Shown: one piece after another, positions 41,309-50,253 of the stretch
Numbering within the stretch: the stretch's first letter is position 1
How the letters are laid out: every line of letters starts with the position of its first letter
Assembly (NCBI GenBank): GCA_949296915.1
Contig: CASFPX010000009.1
Span: forward strand, 1 to 64,000
Reading direction: 5' to 3'
DNA from: Onthovicinus sp900555545
GTDB taxonomy: Bacteria > Bacillota > Clostridia > Oscillospirales > Acutalibacteraceae
Length of the DNA: 64,000 nt
Translations under genes and position numbers: made by a program
Notes under the pieces: generated by a model
What the model saw: the letters and a program-made list of their open reading frames with translations, nothing else
Databases searched by the model: none
Told to the model about the DNA's origin: nothing

Positions 41309-41346
41309 TTACAGGCGGCAGATCGGCGTGCCGCTTGTAATTTTTT
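41309..41346 (+). terminator. Terminator after the sirtuin gene
   Basis: TTACAGGCGGCA pairs with TGCCGCTTGTAA (one G-U pair) and is followed by TTTTTT. Confidence 0.9.
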
Positions 41347-41376
41347 GTGATCCGTAGGATAAAAGCGCAGTTTAGA

Positions 41377-41405
41377 TTGACCTTTGGTGCCGGAATTGGT
41401 ACAAT
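41377..41405 (+). promoter_or_regulatory. rpe promoter
   Basis: TTGACC (41377-41382), 17 bases, TACAAT (41400-41405). Transcription should begin near 41412, which rules out any start codon upstream of that point. Confidence 0.8.
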
Positions 41406-41437
41406 ATAATATATACTCAAATTCTGCCTATAAGGGA

Positions 41438-42106
41438 GTGAGTGCGCTGGAAATCAAAATCGCACCGTCGATCCTATCGTGCGACTTTTCGCGGATGGGG
41501 GAAGAGTTCAAACGGATGGAGGATGCCGGGGCCGACTGGCTTCACATCGATGTGATGGACGGCCTGTTTGTACCGAATCTGACACTGGGCGCACCGGTGG
41601 TCAAATGCCTGCGCGGCTCCTCGAGTCTCCCATTTGACGTACATCTGATGATAGAGGATCCGATCCGATACATTGACGATTTTGCCCGTGCGGGAGCCGA
41701 TGTGATCAGCTTCCATATGGAATCCAAATCCGATCCGCGGGCGACCATCGACCGGATTCACGCCGCCGGCTGCCGTGCCGCGCTGGCGGTCAAGCCGAAC
41801 ACCTGCGCGCGCGCGGTGCTTCCACTGATCGACGAGCTGGATATGATCCTGGTCATGACGGTGGAGCCCGGCTTCGGCGGGCAGAAGTTTATGGCCGATA
41901 TGATGCCTAAAATTACCCGCCTGCGCAAAGCGTGCGATGAGGCGGGCCGGGCAATCGATATTCAGGTGGATGGCGGCATTACGCCGGAGACAATCCAAAT
42001 GGCCGCCCAGGCGGGGGCAAACGTATTTGTGGCCGGGAGCGCCGTGTTCAATGCGCCGGATGCCGCCGGGATGATTCAGGCTCTGCGTGATGCGGCGCGG
42101 GGATGA
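41438..42106 (+). CDS. rpe: Ribulose-phosphate 3-epimerase
   Basis: A TIM-barrel enzyme of about 220 residues interconverting ribulose 5-phosphate and xylulose 5-phosphate. Hallmarks are IKIAPSILSCDFSRM, WLHIDVMDGLFVPNLTLG, PFDVHLMIEDP, MTVEPGFGGQKF and IDIQVDGGI. Active-site aspartates sit in the second and last. The start is uncertain. The GTG at 41438 overlaps the only ribosome-binding site (AAGGGAG, 41432-41438), while the CTG at 41447 has ideal spacing and gives the standard N terminus. There is no ATG. The 3' end overlaps the convergent MecA-like gene by 31 bases. Confidence 0.93.
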   Translation: MSALEIKIAPSILSCDFSRMGEEFKRMEDAGADWLHIDVMDGLFVPNLTLGAPVVKCLRGSSSLPFDVHLMIEDPIRYIDDFARAGADVISFHMESKSDPRATIDRIHAAGCRAALAVKPNTCARAVLPLIDELDMILVMTVEPGFGGQKFMADMMPKITRLRKACDEAGRAIDIQVDGGITPETIQMAAQAGANVFVAGSAVFNAPDAAGMIQALRDAARG

Positions 42107-42654
42107 GTCAGGCGCCGTATGGCATTCCCTGCGCTGAGCAGTTGCCCGTGCTCCCGTACAGCCTGTAAGCGGATGGGATCCTCGCCTAAATCCGTGCCGT
42201 ACTCGGACAGAACCGCGTGTATCGCAGGCTCCCGCCCACCGGACAGCAGCAGAAGGAAATAGTGCTGTCCGTACCGGTACAGGTCGCTCTCCGGCTGTAC
42301 TGGGAGCGCGGCACAGGCGTCAAGCAGGGGATCGATTCCCCCAAAAGCAAAGAGAACCGGGCTGTTGCGCCGTTTGACCATCAACCGCAGGCGCCCCTCC
42401 TCCGGGGGGAGCTTAAAGACGATCCGGCACCCGCCGTCGCGCTCGCCAAAGGCCTCAATGATCGTCCGCCCGTGCGTGTTGGCGGTGATATGTAGCTCTT
42501 GGCGTGCGTGCTCCAACAGGGCATGAATCATCTGCCGGGTGTTCGCGTCCGCATAGTCCATTGTGTCAAACGTCATGTGCATTTTTTCCAGATCGGAACG
42601 CGTCAGGCGTGTCGCGATCGTATGCTCGTCCGGGGCACGGAATTCCATAATCAT
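42076..42654 (-). CDS. MecA-like adaptor protein
   Basis: A 192-residue protein resembling MecA/YpbH, the Clp protease adaptor that controls competence in Bacillus. The N-terminal half has the MecA-type RLTRSDLEKMHMTFDTMDYADANTRQMIHALL segment. The C-terminal half is a beta-rich domain with KRRNSPVLFAFGGIDPLLDACAAL, which in MecA binds ClpC. The start at 42654 has AAAGGAG eight bases upstream. A good promoter lies at 42689-42717. The final 31 bases overlap rpe on the opposite strand. Whether it recruits ClpC here is inferred from family. Confidence 0.8.
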   Translation of the reverse strand: MIMEFRAPDEHTIATRLTRSDLEKMHMTFDTMDYADANTRQMIHALLEHARQELHITANTHGRTIIEAFGERDGGCRIVFKLPPEEGRLRLMVKRRNSPVLFAFGGIDPLLDACAALPVQPESDLYRYGQHYFLLLLSGGREPAIHAVLSEYGTDLGEDPIRLQAVREHGQLLSAGNAIRRLTHPRAASRRA

Positions 42655-42688
42655 TAAACTCCTTTCGGTCGGGAATTGTTCCGTTTTC

Positions 42689-42717
42689 ATAATAGCTTGA
42701 TTTTGCATATTTGACAA
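42689..42717 (-). promoter_or_regulatory. Promoter of the MecA-like gene
   Basis: On the minus strand TTGTCA (42712-42717) and TATTAT (42689-42694) are separated by 17 bases. Confidence 0.75.
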
Positions 42718-42783
42718 TGTAAAAATACTGGTGCGCCTGGCAATCCTTCCCGGCTGCCGCACCGGAATCAACAGGAAAGGGAG

Positions 42784-43842
42784 ATGAAACCTTTGGCTAA
42801 AAACAGACAGAGCCAGCCTGAAATCGAGCGCCGCCGTGCCGCGGTGGACCGGCAAACACGTTCGCATATGCTGGATATGCTGATCATGATGGTGCCGCTG
42901 GCCATCATGGCTGTTGTCAACTACGGGGCGCGGCCGCTGGCCATCATGGCACTGAGCGTGCTGAGCGCCGTGGTGATTGAGCGGATCGGCTATGCCCTGA
43001 TGCGAAGGCCGAGTGAATTGGGGGATTTTTCCGCCGTGTTCACCGGGATGGCCATTGCACTCGTCATGCCCGCCAGTGCGCCGCTTTGGCTGCCGGTGGC
43101 GGGGGTGGCCTTTGCGATCATTGCGGCCAAGCTCCCGTTTGGCCCGGCGTCCCGCGCGCCCCTGATCCCCGCGGCGGCCGGCGTCGCATTCCTCACCGTG
43201 TGCTGGGGCGATCTGTTCTTCACCTATCCCGTGGTGAGCACAAGCGTCGCGGTTACCGGTTCGGAGTCGTTCCGTGAGGGGGTATCCCTGGCGGCGATGC
43301 TGCGGGTCGGGGATTCCGGCGCACCGACGTTGCTCAACTTCTTTAATATCATCTCCGGCGGGATGGCCGGCCCCATGGGAACAACCTGTACCATCGCGCT
43401 CTTTGGTGCGGCGCTTTATCTCTTCATCCGGCACCCGGAGCGTATTATTGCACCGGCCGCATTTGTGGCGGTCTGTTCCATGTGCGCCATCGTCTTCCCG
43501 CGCGTGATGTCCGGTCGCAAAGCGTCCCTCACTATGGAGATCGCCTCCGGGATGCTCGTGTTTGCTGCGCTGTTCTTTATGAGCGATCCGGCGACGACAC
43601 CTAAAAAGCCGCTTTCCAAGCTGATTTATGGGTTGGCTGGTGGCGCACTGTGTATGTTGCTGCGGTACTTTGGCGCATATGAGGAGGGCGCCTGCTTCGC
43701 TGTACTGTTAATGAATGCGGCGTGGCCGCCTGTGGACCGGATGCTTTTCAACCGGCGGAAAAAGGCGGCTGGGGAGCCGCGTAGCCGCCGGGAAAATTTA
43801 TCCCCGGCGGCCGGATCGGAGAAGGGGGAGGTGCTCTCATGA
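42784..43842 (+). CDS. rnfD: Rnf-like membrane subunit D
   Basis: A 352-residue membrane protein of the RnfD/NqrB family with about nine predicted helices. The GGMAGPMGTTCTIALFGAALYLF stretch corresponds to the GGSxGExSALALLLG region of RnfD. At residues 177-182 it reads DSGAPT where RnfD proteins have the SGAT flavinylation motif, so the covalent FMN site may be altered. It starts at 42784 with GGGAG upstream. It overlaps rnfE by four bases. Subunits B, C and G, needed for a normal Rnf complex, are not next to it. Confidence 0.82.
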   Translation: MKPLAKNRQSQPEIERRRAAVDRQTRSHMLDMLIMMVPLAIMAVVNYGARPLAIMALSVLSAVVIERIGYALMRRPSELGDFSAVFTGMAIALVMPASAPLWLPVAGVAFAIIAAKLPFGPASRAPLIPAAAGVAFLTVCWGDLFFTYPVVSTSVAVTGSESFREGVSLAAMLRVGDSGAPTLLNFFNIISGGMAGPMGTTCTIALFGAALYLFIRHPERIIAPAAFVAVCSMCAIVFPRVMSGRKASLTMEIASGMLVFAALFFMSDPATTPKKPLSKLIYGLAGGALCMLLRYFGAYEEGACFAVLLMNAAWPPVDRMLFNRRKKAAGEPRSRRENLSPAAGSEKGEVLS

Positions 43843-44651
43843 GTTCAAAAGGGAATTCAGCCCCCGAAAAGGAGCTTGGCTACGGCGAAATTTTCCGGCG
43901 GGGGATTCTGACGCGCAATCCGGTGCTCGTGGAGGCTGTGGGGCTCTGCCCCATTGCGGCCGTGGCCTCAAGCACCAAGGTCGCGATTATCCTGGCCGCC
44001 GTCTCCGGCGCGTTGCTGCTGCTCGGTGAGATCCTGGCCAGTGTTCTGTACAAGTATCTACCGCGCTGGCTGCGGGTTGGTATCTACGCTGTGACGTTTA
44101 TCGCGGCGGTCGTGCCCATGTCGCTGCTGACGGAAAAGTATATGCCGAATATCTATATCAGCGTTGGCGTGTTCCTGCCATTGATGGCAGTCAATACCCT
44201 GCTGACTTATCGCTGTGATACCTTTGCCGCCAAAAACCGTCTGGGCAGGAGCATTGCGGATGCGATTGCCTGCTCCATTGGATATGCGTTGGTGCTTGTG
44301 GCGGTCGGCGCCATCCGGGAGGTCCTCGGCAAGGGGATGTTCTGGGAGATCCCGCTGACCGGTACGCCGCCTGTTCCGGCGATCGACACGCCCTTTGGCG
44401 GGTTCCTGGTGCTGGCGTTTCTATCGGCATTCCTGTGGGCGCTGCTTGCCAGGCGCAGCCGCTCTGTCCGACCGGAAAGTGGCCCACAGGAGGACGACAG
44501 TCTGGATGAGGAGGAAATCCTGGCCCGGGTCCGCAAGGTTTCCACCGGCGTGGTGGAGACCGCAGTAGGTGTCTCCGCGGGATTGGAGCCCAATCCGGAT
44601 AACACGGAGCAAGATTCCGACACAGAGCAGGAGGGGGGCAGGAATCAATGA
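43839..44651 (+). CDS. rnfE: Rnf-like membrane subunit E
   Basis: A 270-residue RnfE/NqrD-family protein with about six helices. The first conserved cysteine is kept in AVGLCPIAAVASS (Cys37). The second, in the usual NC of the IPLIVTNC block, is replaced by Thr120 in VFLPLMAVNTLLTYR, and CDTFAAKN follows. In canonical complexes both cysteines hold a membrane [2Fe-2S] cluster with RnfA. The C-terminal 60 residues are an acidic soluble tail not usual in RnfE. It overlaps rnfD and rnfA by four bases each. Confidence 0.83.
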   Translation: MSSKGNSAPEKELGYGEIFRRGILTRNPVLVEAVGLCPIAAVASSTKVAIILAAVSGALLLLGEILASVLYKYLPRWLRVGIYAVTFIAAVVPMSLLTEKYMPNIYISVGVFLPLMAVNTLLTYRCDTFAAKNRLGRSIADAIACSIGYALVLVAVGAIREVLGKGMFWEIPLTGTPPVPAIDTPFGGFLVLAFLSAFLWALLARRSRSVRPESGPQEDDSLDEEEILARVRKVSTGVVETAVGVSAGLEPNPDNTEQDSDTEQEGGRNQ

Positions 44652-45241
44652 GCACTTTTGTGGATATGCTTGTGATAGCCCTCTATGCCGCGCTGCTGCA
44701 AAACGTCGTGCTGTGCGGCGCCTACGGCGTAACAGATGTGCTGCGGGTGGCCTCCAAGCCCCAAAACGTAGTGCGGATGAGTCTGTTTGTGCTGTTCTTC
44801 TCCGTGGCGGGGAGCGCCGCCTGTGCCGGTCTCAACCTGCTCCCACAGGTACAGGTTCTCAATAACACACTCCATCTGTTAATTTACACCGGAGTAATTT
44901 TTGCCCTCTATCTGATTGCGGCGCTTATCTTTAAATTTGCGTTGAAAGCGTCTGGCAAGTTCCTGCGCAGGATCGGAATGGCTGCGTTCAACACACTCGT
45001 TATTCCGCTGCCGCTCCTGTCCTATCGGGCGGCCTATACGCTGCCGGAGTCGATTGGTGCGGGCATAGGCACAGGCGTGGCGTTTTTTGTAGCTGCAGTT
45101 CTGCTGAGCTTTGGTATGACTAAAATCGCACAGAATGACCGGATGCCTGCGGCCTTCCGTGGGATCCCGGCCCTGTTGCTGTACACTGCGCTGCTCTCCC
45201 TGGCCTTTATGGGGTTCTCCGGCGAGAGTATCATCGTATAA
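44648..45241 (+). CDS. rnfA: Rnf-like membrane subunit A
   Basis: A 197-residue RnfA/NqrE-family protein with six helices. The C terminus AFRGIPALLLYTALLSLAFM plus GFSG matches RnfA closely. However, the canonical GLCPFMGV block reads GVTDVLRV (Cys to Thr29), and the second TNC block reads LSYR, so both cluster cysteines are missing. The single Cys23 lies six residues earlier. It overlaps rnfE by four bases and is the last gene of the three-gene unit. Confidence 0.83.
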   Translation: MSTFVDMLVIALYAALLQNVVLCGAYGVTDVLRVASKPQNVVRMSLFVLFFSVAGSAACAGLNLLPQVQVLNNTLHLLIYTGVIFALYLIAALIFKFALKASGKFLRRIGMAAFNTLVIPLPLLSYRAAYTLPESIGAGIGTGVAFFVAAVLLSFGMTKIAQNDRMPAAFRGIPALLLYTALLSLAFMGFSGESIIV

Positions 45242-45274
45242 ATTCCATCCCGTTTTCAGCCGGAGGTGGCCTGA

Positions 45275-46555
45275 ATGAAAAAACGTCGAAAAAAACATTC
45301 CGCTGGGCTGCCCGCCGGCCGTAAAAGCTATTATGGTTTTGTGCGGGATTATCCGGGCAATGAGCCGATCGACAGCGGCTATAAGAGCGATGTGGAAAAG
45401 AAGCAGCGCCGGACAACGGCTGTCCGGTGGTGCTTTGCTGCGCTCGGGTTTGTCTTTGTATTTATCGTAGGTTATTTTGCCGCTACGCTGATGCTGGATG
45501 TGTCCAACCTCCCCCTGGTGGAGGAGACAACCCCACCGGAAACGGATGTGGCCGCCGGCACAGAGGTGCCGGAAACAGAGCCTGAATCCACGGATAACGG
45601 CTCCAACGGGCGCAATGCCATCTACCTGCCGTCCTCCGCACTCACGGATGTGGATGCACTCAATGCCAAGTTGGATGCCGCCGCCGCTGCGGGTATCAAC
45701 GCAGTCGTGCTCGATATCAAAAATGCGGATGGCACGATCAATTATGACACGGCCGTTCCGGAGGCTTTGACGGCACAGGCTGGGACAGATGACGGGATTT
45801 TACTCCCTGCAATCGATGCTGTCCGGCAGCACGGCATGGAGGTCATCGGGCTGTTCAACTGTTTTAACGATCCGTTGGCGGCGTCCGCGCTCAGCGAGGG
45901 GGCAGTCCACTACATGGGAACCGATCAGCTCTGGCTGGATACCCGGCCGGATAAGGGCGGTAAGGCCTGGCTGAACCCCTATTCCGATGTGGCGCGCACC
46001 TATAATGTTAATGTGATTCGGGAGGCGTTCAACACCCTGAAGCTCGACAAGGTTATGCTCACAGGGGTGCAGTTCCCGGATGGATTCTCAATGGAGAAGG
46101 CGACCTTTGACGGGGAGGAGTCAAGCTCCGTGGGCCGCAATGAGACCCTCCGCAGCTTTGTGGATCTGGTGCTGGATGCGGTCGGCGGCGCGGATAAGAT
46201 CATCCTGTCCGTCACAGGGGACAGCGCCCTGAATGGTGATGCGGCGCGTTACGACGGCAGCCTGCTGGATTCGAGCGCCAGGGTGTGCGCACCGGATCTG
46301 CGGCAGGCACAGCTGCCCGATCCAATGACGGTAGGCGATCAGGAACTGAGCCCAGCCGCCGATATGAGTGCGCTGATCTCCGCCGCGTGCAAACAGATCG
46401 TCAGCCGGGCGACACTTGGCGGCCGCAGTGTGGGCGTGATGCCCATCCTGGATGCGCCGGATGGGGAGTCCGCCAGCGCCTATATTCAGGCGGCTGAGGC
46501 GGATGGCGTGAGCGGCTATATTCTCTGGAATGATTCGGGCAATTACACCTTTTAA
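45275..46555 (+). CDS. Membrane-anchored putative glycoside hydrolase (DUF4015-like)
   Basis: A 426-residue protein with a basic cytoplasmic head of about 50 residues, one transmembrane segment (about 55-75), a Pro/Thr/Glu-rich linker, and a TIM-barrel-like domain. The domain pattern INAVVLDIKNADGTINYDT, HGMEVIGLFNCFNDPLA and LWNDSGNYTF resembles the putative glycoside hydrolase group DUF4015, although the usual catalytic Asp/Glu pair was not confirmed. It faces outward. It starts 33 bases after rnfA with GGAGG, so it may be transcribed with the Rnf-like genes. Confidence 0.72.
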   Translation: MKKRRKKHSAGLPAGRKSYYGFVRDYPGNEPIDSGYKSDVEKKQRRTTAVRWCFAALGFVFVFIVGYFAATLMLDVSNLPLVEETTPPETDVAAGTEVPETEPESTDNGSNGRNAIYLPSSALTDVDALNAKLDAAAAAGINAVVLDIKNADGTINYDTAVPEALTAQAGTDDGILLPAIDAVRQHGMEVIGLFNCFNDPLAASALSEGAVHYMGTDQLWLDTRPDKGGKAWLNPYSDVARTYNVNVIREAFNTLKLDKVMLTGVQFPDGFSMEKATFDGEESSSVGRNETLRSFVDLVLDAVGGADKIILSVTGDSALNGDAARYDGSLLDSSARVCAPDLRQAQLPDPMTVGDQELSPAADMSALISAACKQIVSRATLGGRSVGVMPILDAPDGESASAYIQAAEADGVSGYILWNDSGNYTF

Positions 46556-46607
46556 GGTGATATCTTAAATAACCTAAGGGAAAAGAATTTGTGAGAAGGA
46601 GCGTTTC

Positions 46608-48689
46608 ATGATGAAATATGAGCGTCTGTTTACCCCAGGCAGGATTGGAACGGCGGAGATAAAAAACAGGGTCGTAATGGCGCCGATGGTGATGGGGACC
46701 GCAAATATGGACGGCACACCCGGCGAGCAGATGATTCGCTATTATGAGGAGCGTGCTCAGGGCGGCGTAGGCCTGATTATTACGGAGGCTACCCGTGTTG
46801 ATGAGCATACGGGCGTCCTCGCGCCGCGGCAGCTGGCCATGTCCTCCGACAGGCACATTGAACCCTTTGCCAAAATGGCCCGCCGTATTCACCGCCACGG
46901 GGCAAAAATTTTTTGTGAGCTGCATCACCCGGGCCGCCAGACGCTATCGATTCTGACCTCCACCTGGCGCATGAGCAGCTTGGCCGGTAAGATGTTTAAC
47001 AGCTATTGGAGCTTATTCTTTAAGATCGCTCAAAAGCGTGACCTGGTGGAAAAGACCCATCTGCTCCCGCCTGTTGCGGCGCCCAGCGCCATCCCGTGCC
47101 GTTTGGAGCGCCAGAAAACGCGCGCCCTTACCGTCAAGGAGATCATCCACATTGAGGATGAATTTGCGGAGGCCGCCCTCCGTGTGAAGAAGGCGGGCGG
47201 AGACGGCGTGGAGCTGCATGGCGCCCACGGCTATTTGATTCAGCAGTTCCTGAGCCCCTATACCAACCGGCGCACCGATGAGTACGGGGGATCCTTTGAG
47301 AACCGGATGCGCTTTATCACCAACATCATTCTCAAGATTCGTGAAAAATGCGGCGCAGATTTTCCACTGATCGTGCGCCTGTCTGTGGATGAATTTTACC
47401 GCGAGCTCGGTGAGCCGGAAAACGGCTATACCCTGGAGGAGGGCCTGAAGATCGCCAAACGGTTGGAGGAACTCGGGGTAGATGCACTGGATGTTTCCAG
47501 CGGCACATATGAGACGATGAACTACTGGCTGGAACCGACGGAGTTTGAGTGCGGCTGGCGTAAAAATCTGGCTCAGGCGGTCAAGGCACAGGTACAGGTT
47601 CCCGTGCTGGCGGCGAACCTGATCCGCAGTCCGGAGCAGGCAGAACAGCAGCTCGCGGACGGTGTGCAGGATTTTATCAGCCTGGGCCGCCCATTGCTGG
47701 CGGATCCCTTCTGGGCGCAGAAGGCGGCTGATGGCCGTGCGGCAGATATCAAGCGCTGCATCTGCTGCCTGTGGTGCTTTGAGAGCATGCTGGACGGTGC
47801 GGAGCACCGGCAGGCCGGGCAGTGCTCCGTGAATCCGCGTGTGTGCCGCGAGGTGGCTGTGCCGGCCGATCCCGTGCGTGACGGGGACGGACGCACGGTT
47901 ATTGTGGCCGGTGCGGGCCCGGCTGGCCTGACCGCAGCGGAGGTGCTGGCTGCGCGCGGCTTCCGCGTCCAGGTGTATGAGAAGGCAGAACGCCCCGGCG
48001 GCCAGCTCACCTTGGCTGAACTCCCCCCGCATAAGGAAAAACTGGGCTGGTGCACACAGGATTTAGAGCACGCTGCGCGGAAGAACGGCGCGTCGATTGA
48101 GTACGGCCACGAGGTGACGGCAGAGGAGATCCTGGAACAAAAGCCGTATGCAGTGTTTGTCGCCACGGGCGCCGTGGCCTGCAAGCCAAAGGGGATCCCC
48201 GGCGCCGATCGGGAGAATGTACACACCTCTGATTACGCGCTGCGCAACAGCGAGCGTTTTGCGGGCAAGACAGTCGCAATTATCGGCTCCGGGATGACTG
48301 GGCTGGAGACGGCGGAACTGCTGGCAGATCGGGGGGCGCAGGTGTTTATCATCGAGATGGCGGAGCGGATCGCCCCTGGCACCTATCACCAGCATTTGGA
48401 CCGCGCGGTCCCACTGCTGCGCGGCAAGGGAGTCGCCATCCTGACAGGGCAGAAGCTCAGCGCCATCGATGATCAAGGCGTGACCTTTACCGATGTCAAA
48501 AGTGGTGAGAGCCAGACCCGTCAGGCAGATGAAGTCGTGATTGCCATTGGTGTGGAACAGGTTCATGCGCTCTACGATGAGCTGAAGGGCAAGCAGGAGA
48601 ACCTGTTTGTTATCGGCGACGCCGGGCAGAAGGGGCGCATCGCCAGCGCGACCCGGTCGGCATTTGACCAGGCACGCGGGCTGAAATAA
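46608..48689 (+). CDS. Enoate/2,4-dienoyl-CoA reductase-type NADH:flavin oxidoreductase
   Basis: A 693-residue three-part flavoenzyme. The N-terminal TIM barrel carries FMN (VMAPMVMGTANMDG, GGVGLIITEATRV, GDGVELHGAHGYLIQQFLSP). A cysteine cluster CICCLWC plus a later QCSVNP binds a 4Fe-4S cluster; the spacing is one residue shorter than the usual C-x2-C-x3-C form. The C terminus has FAD and NAD(P) Rossmann motifs (VAGAGPAGLTAAEVLAARG and IGSGMTGLETAELLADRG). Such enzymes reduce enoates or dienoyl-CoA in anaerobes. It starts after AGAAGGAG. The substrate is unknown. Confidence 0.87.
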   Translation: MMKYERLFTPGRIGTAEIKNRVVMAPMVMGTANMDGTPGEQMIRYYEERAQGGVGLIITEATRVDEHTGVLAPRQLAMSSDRHIEPFAKMARRIHRHGAKIFCELHHPGRQTLSILTSTWRMSSLAGKMFNSYWSLFFKIAQKRDLVEKTHLLPPVAAPSAIPCRLERQKTRALTVKEIIHIEDEFAEAALRVKKAGGDGVELHGAHGYLIQQFLSPYTNRRTDEYGGSFENRMRFITNIILKIREKCGADFPLIVRLSVDEFYRELGEPENGYTLEEGLKIAKRLEELGVDALDVSSGTYETMNYWLEPTEFECGWRKNLAQAVKAQVQVPVLAANLIRSPEQAEQQLADGVQDFISLGRPLLADPFWAQKAADGRAADIKRCICCLWCFESMLDGAEHRQAGQCSVNPRVCREVAVPADPVRDGDGRTVIVAGAGPAGLTAAEVLAARGFRVQVYEKAERPGGQLTLAELPPHKEKLGWCTQDLEHAARKNGASIEYGHEVTAEEILEQKPYAVFVATGAVACKPKGIPGADRENVHTSDYALRNSERFAGKTVAIIGSGMTGLETAELLADRGAQVFIIEMAERIAPGTYHQHLDRAVPLLRGKGVAILTGQKLSAIDDQGVTFTDVKSGESQTRQADEVVIAIGVEQVHALYDELKGKQENLFVIGDAGQKGRIASATRSAFDQARGLK

Positions 48690-48708
48690 AAAGTGTGCGT
48701 ATTTGAAA

Positions 48709-48740
48709 AAAGCGCGGATCCACATCGGATCCGCGCTTTT
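48709..48740. terminator. Bidirectional terminator
   Basis: AGCGCGGATCC pairs perfectly with GGATCCGCGCT across ACATC, with A-rich and T-rich flanks so that it can serve both the plus-strand oxidoreductase and the minus-strand cell-wall operon. Confidence 0.85.
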
Positions 48741-48837
48741 GCATGGATGGGATTCCAGTTTTTACCGCTCTCATTTGGAGGGGTGTAGGGCAAAGGATTG
48801 TGGACAAAGCAAAATTTTCTTGTAACTGCAGGAAGAT

Positions 48838-50253
48838 TTACCGGCTTCGGACAATGTCACATGCCGCCTCCATTACAGTGCGCGCCACAGGCAGTGCCAC
48901 GCCGCGGCCGCTGCCGCCGTTCTCCACCACGACCACGAAGGCGAGGGGCGTCTCCTCGTTACGGGAGAAGCCGACGAACCAGGCATGATCCTCCTTGTCG
49001 CCGCCGACTTCGGCCGTGCCGGTCTTGGCGCATAACTCCATGCCGTCAAAGTTACCGTCTCCGTAACTGTTGATCACATTGGAGCGCATCAAATCAGACA
49101 ACTTATCTGCAATTGTTCCCGAAAAGTAGGCCTTGCCGTTCTCCGCCTCCCCGCGCTGCGTCATCAGTCCGGCGGGGGTCTCCACTCCGGCGACAACATA
49201 GGGGAGCACAGGCGTTCCGCCGTTGGCAATAGCACCCATCAGCAGCAGCTCGTGATACGGGTTGACCAGATCGCTGTACTGGCCGATGCTGGCCCAGCCG
49301 AGATCCGCATTTGTCGCATTGGAGACGTCAAAGGTGCTCTGCGCGATCGACATCCGGTCCATCTTGAGTGCGTCCGGATTGGCGGTGTTTGTCTTGAACC
49401 CGAGCTTGGCGGCCTCCGCATTCATATCCTCGGCGCCGACCTGAATCCCGATCTGGGCAAAGGCCACATTGCAGGAGTTGTTCAGCGCCTCCTCAAAGGT
49501 CTGGGTGCCGTGACCACTCCGGGCGTTGCAGATGATCGTACCGCCGGAGGTCTCATATTCCCCCGTACAGGTGAAGGTCTGGGATTCAATATCCGGGATA
49601 TACTCGAGCGCCGCCGCTGCCGTCACCAGTTTGAAGGTGGAGCCGGGCGTGTAGACGCCGTTTAAAAACCGGTTTAGATAGATACCGTCGTATTTTCCGG
49701 TGGTATCGGAATCGATGTCATCCGGCTTATCCTCCGGATCATACGTCGGGGAGGAGACCATGCACAGGACCTCTCCGGTCTTATAGTTGTATACGCCCAC
49801 CGTCCCTTTTCGGCCGTCCAGCGCGCGCAGGGCGGTAGCGCACAGCTCAGCATCAATTGTCAGGTGAATGTCGTTGCCGGTGCTGCTCCCATCCATAGAG
49901 TATACGCCGTTGACGAAGTTGTAGCCGACCAACTCGTCCTTATAGGTGGTCTGGAGGCCGGAGGCGATGATGCCCGCCGTATCCCCCAGCAGGTGCAGCG
50001 TGGCCCGGCGGATGGTGCGGTCACTGTTATACACGCGCTCGCCGTCCCGGGTCTCCACCAGCGGGGTCCCATTGGCGTCGTAGATTGTGCCGGCGTTCTT
50101 CAGCTCCCCCCCTACAAAGAGGTGTTCGTTGATGGGCTGCATCGCCCACGCATTGGCGTTTTTAACCAGGGAGCCGCAGTAAAAGGCCAATCCCAGCACG
50201 AAAAAGATCACCAGCGCGTAGATAACGGCCGCGCGTTTAGATGTGGTTTTCAT
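48838..50253 (-). CDS. Penicillin-binding transpeptidase (PbpA/FtsI-like)
   Basis: A 471-residue class B-like PBP without a large N-terminal pedestal. It has a membrane anchor (about 10-28), and the penicilloyl-serine motif STFK at residue 205 (TPGSTFKLVTAAAAL). The second motif is SCN at 260, and the third is KTG in LCAKTGTAEVGG. The short form resembles the mycobacterial PbpA layout that pairs with RodA. It crosslinks peptidoglycan at the outer face. Its start overlaps the RodA/FtsW gene by 17 bases; the order FHA, RodA, PBP is the same as in the Actinobacterial cluster. Confidence 0.88.
   Translation of the reverse strand: MKTTSKRAAVIYALVIFFVLGLAFYCGSLVKNANAWAMQPINEHLFVGGELKNAGTIYDANGTPLVETRDGERVYNSDRTIRRATLHLLGDTAGIIASGLQTTYKDELVGYNFVNGVYSMDGSSTGNDIHLTIDAELCATALRALDGRKGTVGVYNYKTGEVLCMVSSPTYDPEDKPDDIDSDTTGKYDGIYLNRFLNGVYTPGSTFKLVTAAAALEYIPDIESQTFTCTGEYETSGGTIICNARSGHGTQTFEEALNNSCNVAFAQIGIQVGAEDMNAEAAKLGFKTNTANPDALKMDRMSIAQSTFDVSNATNADLGWASIGQYSDLVNPYHELLLMGAIANGGTPVLPYVVAGVETPAGLMTQRGEAENGKAYFSGTIADKLSDLMRSNVINSYGDGNFDGMELCAKTGTAEVGGDKEDHAWFVGFSRNEETPLAFVVVVENGGSGRGVALPVARTVMEAACDIVRSR

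Noticed and set aside
42655..43434. Upstream extension of the MecA-like frame across the Rnf D gene.
   Set aside because: The extension is low complexity, antisense to RnfD, and a clear promoter and ribosome-binding site place the start at 42654.
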